From Stenotrophomonas nitritireducens (GTDB lineage Bacteria > Pseudomonadota > Gammaproteobacteria > Xanthomonadales > Xanthomonadaceae), in the NCBI RefSeq assembly GCF_001431425.1, contig NZ_LDJG01000019.1:1-64000 (forward strand): DNA of 64,000 nt, written 5' to 3'. Positions 57,736 through 64,000 of this stretch are shown piece by piece. The stretch's first letter is position 1. The number at the start of each line of letters is the position of its first letter. The notes under the pieces are model-generated. The model saw only the letters and a program-made list of their open reading frames with translations, searched no databases and was not told where the DNA came from. The position numbers and the translations under genes were made by a program.

Positions 57736-58127
57736 TCACCAGACCAGCCACAGCGGCACTGCTTGCAGCGCCGCGCCCAGTACGAACGGTGCGCTCAACC
57801 AGTGCACGCGCCAGTCGTCGATGCGCAGGAGCGCGAGTTGCGCCTTGCCGCGTCCCCGCCGGAACAGCGCCATGAATCCACGCAGAGCCCGCCCCAGCGG
57901 CGTAGCGGGTAGTTCCCCGCTGGAAGTCAGCGACATCGCGCCCATGTCCGGGAACACATAGACCCGGCACCGATTGAGGACCGGCATGACCGCGCGGTTG
58001 GCCGGGCTGTCATGGGCGAGGTCGCGCTTCCCGTCGAACAGTTTCCAGAAGGTCAGGGGAATGCCGCGAAGCCCAGCCTGTGCACGCCGCCCGGGCGTAC
58101 CCGCAGTCCGGCGGAGCCATGGCTCAT
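57736..58127 (-). pseudogene. Probable frame-broken small gene after the DUF4442 gene
   Basis: An ATG at 58127 overlaps the DUF4442 stop (ATGA, as in real operons) and opens MSHGSAGLRVRPGGVHRLGF but stops after 24 codons. In the next frame a sensible protein continues from about 58055 to 57736: LTFWKLFDGKRDLAHDSPAN, RCRVYVFPDMGAMSLTSSGE, MALFRRGRGKAQLALLRIDD and a hydrophobic end APFVLGAALQAVPLWLVW. This looks like one gene split by a single-base indel near 58055-58060, from real decay or sequencing error. The alternative is a short gene starting at the internal ATG near 57988. No family recognised. Confidence 0.4.
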
Positions 58128-58600
58128 CCGTTCCCGCGGCGCGGCGACACCCACATCGCGATGCGGGCGACGAATACTTCGGTGCCCGTGGCATCGTGGA
58201 TGCCGACCCGCACCGGCAGCTCGTAACCTGCCGTGGCACTGGCGATAGGGAGCTCCGGTACCGCCACCGCCTTCAGGGTGCCGCGCGCCTTGGCCTGGTA
58301 GCGCACCTCCATGCCCTTGGGAATCCAGCGCATGTCGGCCGGCAGCGAAGCATCGACCATCAGCCCGGCGGTGAGCTCGGCCAGGTTGCACAGCGCGATC
58401 GCATGCACCGTGCCGATGTGGTTGCGTACCTTGCGGCGGTCGGCCAGCGTGCCTTCGCAGCGGCCGGCCTCGAGCAGGGTGATGCGCGGGGAGATGCTCG
58501 CGAAATAGGGCGCCTTGAAACACACCGCGCGCGTGAACAGCCAGCGGCCGCAGGGCCAGCGCGACAGGCGCCGGTAGAGCGAGAGCAATGGGGTGGTCAT
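58124..58600 (-). CDS. DUF4442 / PaaI-like hot-dog thioesterase
   Basis: 158 residues from ATG 58600, with a GGAGG site seven bases upstream. The hot-dog core shows PYFASISPRITLLEAGRCEG, NHIGTVHAIALCNLAELTAG (the catalytic-helix HAIALCNLAE stretch) and MVDASLPADMRWIPKGMEVR. DUF4442 proteins are predicted acyl-CoA thioesterases. Its position right after fadE on the same strand, beyond a hairpin, suggests a link with fatty-acid metabolism. Confidence 0.87.
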   Translation of the reverse strand: MTTPLLSLYRRLSRWPCGRWLFTRAVCFKAPYFASISPRITLLEAGRCEGTLADRRKVRNHIGTVHAIALCNLAELTAGLMVDASLPADMRWIPKGMEVRYQAKARGTLKAVAVPELPIASATAGYELPVRVGIHDATGTEVFVARIAMWVSPRRGNG

Positions 58601-58617
58601 GGTTTCCTCCCGAAAGG

Positions 58618-58643
58618 AAACGGCGGGCATGCGCCCGCCGTTT
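58618..58643 (-). terminator. Hairpin between fadE and the DUF4442 gene
   Basis: Perfect 11-bp stem AAACGGCGGGC / GCCCGCCGTTT with a 4-base loop, 25 bp after the fadE stop and 18 bp ahead of the next ATG on the minus strand. Likely terminates fadE or limits read-through. Confidence 0.75.
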
Positions 58644-58667
58644 CCGCTTGCCGATGGCTGTCTGGAC

Positions 58668-61139
58668 TCAGGCGACCTGCGAGGGCTGCCGGCCTTCGCG
58701 GTCGTAGTACGAGGCCGCGCGCAGCTCGTGCGGTTCGAAGTCGTCCACGGTGATCGTGTCCAGGGTGATCGCGCGGAGTTCTTCCAGCAGGGTGCGCTCG
58801 TCCTGGGTGATGACGCCTTCGGCCACCGCCTCGTCCAGCTGCGCGGAGAAGGTGAGCGCCTCGATGCCCTTGGTCTTGAGCGCCTTGAGGAACTTGCGCT
58901 CCACCGGCTCGGCCATGACCGCTTTGGCCAGATAGCTGGCGATGCGGCCGCCCGGATTGTTCTCGCACGGGGTCAGGAACACACCCTGCGCGAGGCGGTC
59001 GCGTGCCTCGTTGGGCGACATCAGGGTGGCGGCGACGCGGCGGCTCAGGCGGTCGCCCGGGGCCTCGGCGCGGCGGCCGAACGGGAAGATCAATGCCCAC
59101 ATCAGCCAGCCGATTGGACGGATCGGGAAATTGCGCAGCGCCGCCGACAGCGACTCCTCGATGCGGTGCACGCTGTCATGGAACGCCCAGGCCAGCAGCG
59201 GCTGGTCGGCGCTCGGCGCGCCCTCGTCGTGGTAGCGCTTGAGCATGGCGCTGGTCATGTAGACGTGGCTGAGCACGTCGCCGAGACGGCCGGACAGCGA
59301 TTCCTTGAACTTGAGTTTGCCGCCCAGGGTCATCATCGAAATGTCGGCCATCAGCGCCAGGTTGGCCGAGTAGCGGTCGAGCTTGCGGAAGTAGCGGCGG
59401 GTGTAGGCGTCGCCCGGCGCGGCGCCGAAGCGCGCGCCGGTCAGGCCGAACCACAGCGAACGCACGGCATTGGAGATGCCGAAGCGCACATGGCCGAACA
59501 GCGCCTGGTCGAACTCGCGCAGGCCGGCCTTGCGGTCCTCGTCCTGCGCGGCCTTCATTTCCTTCAGCACCCACGGATGGCACAGGATCGCGCCCTGGCC
59601 GAAGATCAGCAGCGAGCGGGTCATGATGTTGGCGCCTTCCACCGTGATGGCGATCGGTGCGGCCTGCCAGCTGCGGCCGGCGAAGTTGCGCGGCCCGAGG
59701 ATGATGCCCTTGCCGCCGATCACGTCCATCACGTCGGAAATGACTTCGCGGCTCATGTTGGTGCAGTGGTACTTGGCAATCGCCGACGGCACCGACGGCA
59801 CGTCGCCACGGTCAACCGCAGCCGCGGTGGCCTGTGACAGCGCGCTGATCTTGTAAGCCTTGCCGCCAATGCGGGCCAGTGCTTCTTCCACACCCTCGAA
59901 GCGGCCGACCGACAGGCCGAACTGCTTGCGGATGCGCGCATAGGCACCGGTCACCACCGCACCGGCCTTGGCACCGCCCGAGGCGGTGGAGGGCAGGGTG
60001 ATGGAGCGGCCAACGGCCAAGCACTCGTTGAGCATGTTCCAGCCCAGGCCGCGCTTCTCGGCGCCGCCGATCAGCTGGCTCAGCGGGATGAACACATCCT
60101 TGCCGCGGATCGGGCCGTTCTGGAAGGTGGAGTTCAGCGGGAAGTGGCGGCGGCCGATTTCCACGCCGTCGGTGTCACGCGGCAGCAGGGCCAGGGTGAT
60201 GCCGATGTCCTTGGTGTCGCCGAGCAGCCCGTCCGGGTCGTACATGCGGAAGGCCATGCCGATCAGGGTCGCGACCGGCGCCAGGGTGATGTAGCGCTTG
60301 TCGAAGGTCAGCTTCAGGCCCAGCACTTCCTCGCCCTTCCACATGCCCTTGCAGACGATGCCGAAGTCGGGAATGGAGGTGGCGTCGGAGCCGGCGAACG
60401 GGCCGGTCAGGCCGAAGCAGGGCACTTCGATGCCTTCGGCCAGGCGCGGCAGGTAGTAGTCCTTCTGCTCCTGCGTGCCGTAGTGGTTGAGCAGTTCACC
60501 CGGGCCCAGCGAGTTGGGCACGCCAACGGTGGAGCTGACCACGCTGGAGATGGAGGCCAGCTTCTGGATCACCTTGTGGTGCGCCAGCGCCGAGAAACCC
60601 AGGCCGCCGTACTGCTTGGGGATGATCATGCCGAAGAACTTGTTCTTCTTGATGAAAGCCCACAGTTCCGGTGGCAGGTCGGCATGGACGTGGGTGATTT
60701 CCCAGTCGTTGACCATGCGGCACAGTTCTTCGACCGGGCCATCGAGGAAGGCCTGTTCTTCGGCGGTGAGCTGCGGCTTGGGATAGTCCAGCAGCTTCTG
60801 CCAGTCCGGGTCGCCGGTGAACAGTTCGCCCTCGAAGCCGACCGAGCCGGTTTCCAGCGCGATGCGCTCGGTCTTGGACAACGGCGGCAGCACCTTGCGG
60901 AACACGCCCATGAACGGCGAGGTGATCAGCGGCTTGCGCAGGAACGGCAGCAGCACCAGCGCGCTGACCAGCGCCAGGATCGCCGCAGCGACGATGACCG
61001 CGGTCTGGTGGACGCCGGCGAACCAGCAGATGCCCAGCAGCACGGCGCCGATCACCGTCCAGGTGAGCAGCCGCATGCGGTGGTAGGCGACGAAGGCAGC
61101 TGCCAGCAGCAGGGCCAGGAAGGGAACGACAATACTCAT
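58668..61139 (-). CDS. fadE: Acyl-CoA dehydrogenase FadE
   Basis: 823 residues, matching the large FadE type (E. coli 814) rather than 380-residue mitochondrial-like enzymes. Two N-terminal membrane segments (MSIVVPFLALLLAAAFVAY, VIGAVLLGICWFAGVHQTAV), then SPFMGVFRKVLPPLSKTERI, WAFIKKNKFFGMIIPKQYGG, LTGPFAGSDATSIPDFGIV, PTDGVEIGRRHFPLN-like substrate region, and GWNMLNECLAVGRSITLPS with FAGRSWQAAPIAITVEGANI. It catalyses the first, FAD-dependent, step of beta-oxidation. Overlaps the upstream hydrolase gene by 4 bp. Confidence 0.96.
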   Translation of the reverse strand: MSIVVPFLALLLAAAFVAYHRMRLLTWTVIGAVLLGICWFAGVHQTAVIVAAAILALVSALVLLPFLRKPLITSPFMGVFRKVLPPLSKTERIALETGSVGFEGELFTGDPDWQKLLDYPKPQLTAEEQAFLDGPVEELCRMVNDWEITHVHADLPPELWAFIKKNKFFGMIIPKQYGGLGFSALAHHKVIQKLASISSVVSSTVGVPNSLGPGELLNHYGTQEQKDYYLPRLAEGIEVPCFGLTGPFAGSDATSIPDFGIVCKGMWKGEEVLGLKLTFDKRYITLAPVATLIGMAFRMYDPDGLLGDTKDIGITLALLPRDTDGVEIGRRHFPLNSTFQNGPIRGKDVFIPLSQLIGGAEKRGLGWNMLNECLAVGRSITLPSTASGGAKAGAVVTGAYARIRKQFGLSVGRFEGVEEALARIGGKAYKISALSQATAAAVDRGDVPSVPSAIAKYHCTNMSREVISDVMDVIGGKGIILGPRNFAGRSWQAAPIAITVEGANIMTRSLLIFGQGAILCHPWVLKEMKAAQDEDRKAGLREFDQALFGHVRFGISNAVRSLWFGLTGARFGAAPGDAYTRRYFRKLDRYSANLALMADISMMTLGGKLKFKESLSGRLGDVLSHVYMTSAMLKRYHDEGAPSADQPLLAWAFHDSVHRIEESLSAALRNFPIRPIGWLMWALIFPFGRRAEAPGDRLSRRVAATLMSPNEARDRLAQGVFLTPCENNPGGRIASYLAKAVMAEPVERKFLKALKTKGIEALTFSAQLDEAVAEGVITQDERTLLEELRAITLDTITVDDFEPHELRAASYYDREGRQPSQVA

Positions 61140-62026
61140 GGACTTGCTCCGGTAACGTGCTCGGTACGGACGGACGCTGCGGCGGAAGCCGGGGGAAGTG
61201 CGTCCAGATAGTTCAACACGGCGGCGGTAAACGCGTCGTTGTCATCGCCTGCCACCATATGCGTGGCGTCGGGCAGATGCACGTGCTTGGCATGCGGTAC
61301 CAGTGCCAGGAATTCGGCCACGGTCTCCGGGGTGACCAGGTCGCTGCGGCCGCCGCTGACCAGCAGCACCGGGCATTGGACGCGGCGCGCGGCCTCGGCG
61401 ATGGCGTCCTGGTGCTGTTCGCTGTCGCGCGCCAGCTCTTCCACCAGCCGCGGATCCCAGTGCCAGTTCCAGCGGCCCGCGGCGGTGGGGCGCAGCAGCG
61501 CGCGCAGCGCGTCCTCGCTCTTGCGCGGGCGGTGCGGCATGTAGGTGGCGATGCTGTCGGCGGCCGCTGCCAGCGAGGCGAAGCCTTCCGGATGCGCGCT
61601 CATGAAGGCCAGGATGCGTTCGACGCCACGGGTCTCCCAGCGCGGGGTGATGTCCACCAGCACCATCGCCGAGAACAGTCCCGGCCAGCGGGCCTCGGCC
61701 ATCAGGCCGAACAGGCCCCCCATCGATGCGGCGACCAATACCGGCGGGCGCGGCAGCTCGCCGGCGACGACGATCAGGTCGTCGGTGAACTGTTCGCCGT
61801 GATACGGCAGGTCGGCCGGATTCCAGTCCGAGCCGCCATGGCCGCGCGCATCGAAGGCCAGCGTGGCATGGCCGGCGGCATGGAGCGCTTCGGCAGCGGC
61901 CGTCCACGCGCCGCGGGTCTGTCCGAAGCCATGCGCGAACAGGATCGGCGGCCTGCTTCCGGTGGTTTTCGAGGCGGCCAGTCCGATGCCATGGGCACCT
62001 TCCAGGCGGATGTCTTGCGCGTGCAT
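61136..62026 (-). CDS. Alpha/beta hydrolase
   Basis: 296 residues, no signal peptide. Oxyanion HG in PPILFAHGFGQTRGAW, nucleophile elbow VLVAASMGGLFGLM (A-S-M-G-G), acid in LVSGGRSDLVTPE and catalytic His in VHLPDATHMVAGDDN. Typical esterase/lipase or thioesterase fold; with fadE translationally coupled (ATGA) it likely handles an acyl ester or acyl-CoA. First gene of the fadE operon. Confidence 0.92.
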   Translation of the reverse strand: MHAQDIRLEGAHGIGLAASKTTGSRPPILFAHGFGQTRGAWTAAAEALHAAGHATLAFDARGHGGSDWNPADLPYHGEQFTDDLIVVAGELPRPPVLVAASMGGLFGLMAEARWPGLFSAMVLVDITPRWETRGVERILAFMSAHPEGFASLAAAADSIATYMPHRPRKSEDALRALLRPTAAGRWNWHWDPRLVEELARDSEQHQDAIAEAARRVQCPVLLVSGGRSDLVTPETVAEFLALVPHAKHVHLPDATHMVAGDDNDAFTAAVLNYLDALPPASAAASVRTEHVTGASP

Positions 62027-62046
62027 GCGAGGTCACAGAGATGGAA

Positions 62047-62064
62047 CCGTACCTGATGGTATGG
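62047..62064. promoter_or_regulatory. Candidate TetR operator between fadE operon and tetR
   Basis: CCGTACC-TGAT-GGTATGG: 7-bp inverted arms (one mismatch) around a 4-bp spacer, 20 bp ahead of the hydrolase start. The half-site GGTATGG recurs at 62094-62100. Size and position fit a TetR-family site controlling both divergent units. Confidence 0.55.
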
Positions 62065-62211
62065 ATTCGTGGCCATGCCTGTCAATACTGGGTGGTATGG
62101 ATGGAAAATGCCTTGTCCGCCATGGCTTTGGCGAGCATCCATGGGCTGTCGCGCGGGGTATTGGCGCGGCGCATACTGCAACCAGTCCCCGGCGTATGGT
62201 TAAATCAGCGG

Positions 62212-62814
62212 ATGAACGAATCTTCAGCTTCCCCGGCGGAAACCCGCAGTACACGCAACAGCCGCCTCAGTGCGGACGACTGGGCCCAGGCGGCCCTGGA
62301 CCTGATCGCGGAGCAGGGGGTCGGGGCCGTCGCGGTGGAGCCGCTGGCCCGCCGCCTCGGCGTCACCAAGGGCAGCTTCTACTGGCACTTTCCGTCCCGC
62401 GACGCCCTGTTGCAGGCCGCGCTGGAGCGCTGGGAGCTGGTCGAGCAGCAGCAGGTGTTCGGAAGCCTGGAAGAGGTTCCGGATCCGCGCACCCGCCTGC
62501 GCGCGCTGTTCCAGCTCGTCGCGCACGAAGTGACGCCGCATGTCATCTACAGCGAACTGCTCAAGGCGCTGGACAACCCGCTGGTGCGCCCGGTGATCGA
62601 CCGCGTCTCGCAGCGTCGCCTGGACTACCTGATGGCCTCGTTCCGCCAGGCCGGGCTGAGTTCCACCGACGCCCGCCACCGCGCGCGCCTGGCCTATGCC
62701 GCGTATGTCGGCTTCCTGCAGCTATCCCTGCAACTACAGCAGCCGAAGCAGGCGCGCGAGGAGTTCGAATCCTACGTCGAGCATGTGATCGAGACCTTGA
62801 TTCCGAACGGGTGA
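62212..62814 (+). CDS. TetR-family transcriptional regulator
   Basis: 200 residues from ATG 62212. N-terminal helix-turn-helix: DDWAQAALDLIAEQGVGAVA, VEPLARRLGVTKGSFYWHFP, SRDALLQAALERWE, a nearly ideal TetR pattern. The C-terminal ligand domain is all-helical (LVAHEVTPHVIYSELLKALD, HRARLAYAAYVGFLQLSLQL). It lies divergent from the hydrolase/fadE operon, so it probably represses fatty-acid breakdown until an acyl-CoA ligand binds; ligand inferred only. Confidence 0.93.
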   Translation: MNESSASPAETRSTRNSRLSADDWAQAALDLIAEQGVGAVAVEPLARRLGVTKGSFYWHFPSRDALLQAALERWELVEQQQVFGSLEEVPDPRTRLRALFQLVAHEVTPHVIYSELLKALDNPLVRPVIDRVSQRRLDYLMASFRQAGLSSTDARHRARLAYAAYVGFLQLSLQLQQPKQAREEFESYVEHVIETLIPNG

Positions 62815-62836
62815 GCGCAGGAAGATCGATCCGTGC

Positions 62837-62862
62837 AAAGCCGCGCATGCCGCGGCTTTTTT
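62837..62862 (+). terminator. Terminator of the TetR gene
   Basis: Stem AAAGCCGCG / CGCGGCTTT with 5-base loop and trailing TTT, 22 bp after the stop. Confidence 0.85.
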
Positions 62863-62900
62863 ATGCGCTTCGTCCAGCGGTCCATATCCCGCGCAAAAGA

Positions 62901-62924
62901 CAACGGCCCCTTTCGGGGCCGTTG
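62901..62924 (-). terminator. Terminator of the last TonB-receptor gene
   Basis: Stem CAACGGCCCC / GGGGCCGTTG with a 4-base loop, followed on the minus strand by TCTTTTG. Confidence 0.85.
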
Positions 62925-62949
62925 TTCCAGACACTGATCAATCAGCCGA

Positions 62950-64000
62950 TCAGAACTTCTGGTTGTACTTCATGTACAGGAAGCGACCGGTGTCGAAGCC
63001 GCCGTAGTACGAGAAGTTCGACGCGCCCTGGCTGTACATGATCGGGCCGACGCGGTTGAACACGTTGTTGGCACCGATGGCGATGCGCGCATTCCACGGG
63101 GCCTGCCAGGAGACCTGCACGTCGTGGAACGTGACGGCGCCCAGTCGGTTCTGCGGGATGACCTTGCCGGCGTTCGGGCTGTAGTAGTTCGGATCGGTAC
63201 AGCTGTAGCCGGGAGTACAGTCTTCCTTGGTGCTGGAGTAGTAGCGCACGCCGTAGTTGGCGGCCCAGTCACCCTTGTTCCAGCCCAGGCTCAGGTTGGA
63301 ACGGATGCGGAAGTAGTCCTCGAAGCCATTGGCCTGGGCGGGCATGGTGCCCTTGTCGTTGGTGCTCTTGATCTCGAACTTGCTGACATAGGTGGTGGCC
63401 CACTTGGCGCTGAAATGACCCCATTCGGTATCCAGGCCGTAGGTTGCGTCGAAGTCGAAGCCTTCGGTCAGGTAGTAACCAGCGTTGCGGGTACCGTAGG
63501 TCAGATCGCTGACGATGCCGCCCTGCGCCGGGTCACGCTTGAACATGGCGCAACGCGATTCGATCAGGTTGACATAGCAGTCATTCAGGATGGCGTTCGG
63601 CGAATCCGAAACGACAGTGTCGTCGATACGGATCTTCCACCAGTCCAGCGCCATGGTCAGGCCCTGCACGAACTTCGGGCAGTACACCAGGCCGACGGTC
63701 TTGGAGGTGGAGGTCTCCGGCTTCAGGAACGGGTTGGAGCCCGAGACGAACGGTACCGGGGTCTGGTTGCCATTCGGGCCGGTGATCGGCACGAAGCCCT
63801 GCTTCAGCTGGCGGAAGTTCGCGCCGACGTCCTTCAGGCAGCGTGCCGAGTTGGCGGCCTTGCCGTAAAGGACGTCGCAGGGATCCTGGAAGCCGTTAGC
63901 GAAGGTCTGCGAACCGCCGCCGTACAGGTTGCCGATGGTCGGAGCGCGGAAGCCTTCGGCGTAGGTGGCACGGACCAGCAGGTCGTCCATCGGACGCCAT
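62950..64000 (-). CDS. TonB-dependent receptor, C-terminal part (5' end beyond window)
   Basis: About 350 residues of barrel are present. The order is typical of the Oar-free Xanthomonad nutrient receptors: [94 protein letters not shown] and a terminal ...FLYMKYNQKF. Cysteines in DPCDVLYGKAANSARCL, NDCYVNLIESRC and EDCTPGYSCTDP suggest extracellular-loop disulfides. The signal, TonB box and plug lie outside. Ligand unknown. Confidence 0.93.
   Translation of the reverse strand, partial: WRPMDDLLVRATYAEGFRAPTIGNLYGGGSQTFANGFQDPCDVLYGKAANSARCLKDVGANFRQLKQGFVPITGPNGNQTPVPFVSGSNPFLKPETSTSKTVGLVYCPKFVQGLTMALDWWKIRIDDTVVSDSPNAILNDCYVNLIESRCAMFKRDPAQGGIVSDLTYGTRNAGYYLTEGFDFDATYGLDTEWGHFSAKWATTYVSKFEIKSTNDKGTMPAQANGFEDYFRIRSNLSLGWNKGDWAANYGVRYYSSTKEDCTPGYSCTDPNYYSPNAGKVIPQNRLGAVTFHDVQVSWQAPWNARIAIGANNVFNRVGPIMYSQGASNFSYYGGFDTGRFLYMKYNQKF

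Overview
The window reads as high-GC gammaproteobacterial chromosome, almost certainly family Xanthomonadaceae (Stenotrophomonas / Pseudoxanthomonas / Xanthomonas side). The reasons are the many TonB-dependent receptors, SUF as the Fe-S assembly operon seen, the tonB3-gshB-pilGHIJ-chpA block, a Lys-tailed HU and a Lys/Ala histone H1-like protein, and clusters of GTAG-type REP palindromes like those described for Stenotrophomonas. No rRNA, tRNA, CRISPR array, IS element or prophage was seen. The first ~97 bases are not genomic: they resemble an error-laden Illumina Nextera adapter, so base 1 is a contig end.

Region 1 (98-8579) is iron-related and all on the minus strand: a TonB receptor with PepSY / DUF2271 / (cut) next-gene companions, then PiuC-type hydroxylase, a Sel1-repeat protein and a Fiu-type catecholate receptor. 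Two convincing Fur boxes and one weak one lie here.

Region 2 (8733-15485) is an SUF operon read leftward from an IscR-like regulator: sufB, an LprI-like secreted protein, sufC, sufD, sufS, a REP pair, a GNAT acetyltransferase and a Rieske ferredoxin. A SET-domain protein diverges from it.

Region 3 (16150-29486) holds a REP array, DUF1439, a DUF3861-like protein, HU, OsmC and a glycine-zipper protein. It then has a + strand group of secreted amidohydrolase, two TonB receptors and a secreted S9 peptidase, which looks like an uptake-and-breakdown module for an unknown amide or peptide.

Region 4 (29526-43484) is the twitching/chemosensory block: tonB3-like and gshB on the minus strand, then pilG, pilH, pilI, pilJ, a 2178-residue ChpA, a CheB-like protein that lacks the whole catalytic triad, and a CheW-like protein. 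No CheR/PilK methyltransferase gene is present, so the pathway appears to have lost its methylation-based adaptation.

Region 5 (43866-52788) carries a five-unit 91-bp REP array whose GTAG supplies the rsmE stop codon, then nudE-cysQ-mazG-ynfA in overlapping order, an Mpo1-like protein, the qmcA/nfeD pair, gcvT-gcvH, and the H1-like gene behind two promoter-like elements and a long leader.

Region 6 (53150-64000) has a class-C-type serine hydrolase, a GMC oxidoreductase, an MFS/NTT-like carrier, a probably frame-broken small gene, a DUF4442 thioesterase-like gene, fadE with an alpha/beta hydrolase and divergent TetR regulator, and the 3' part of a TonB receptor running off the right edge.
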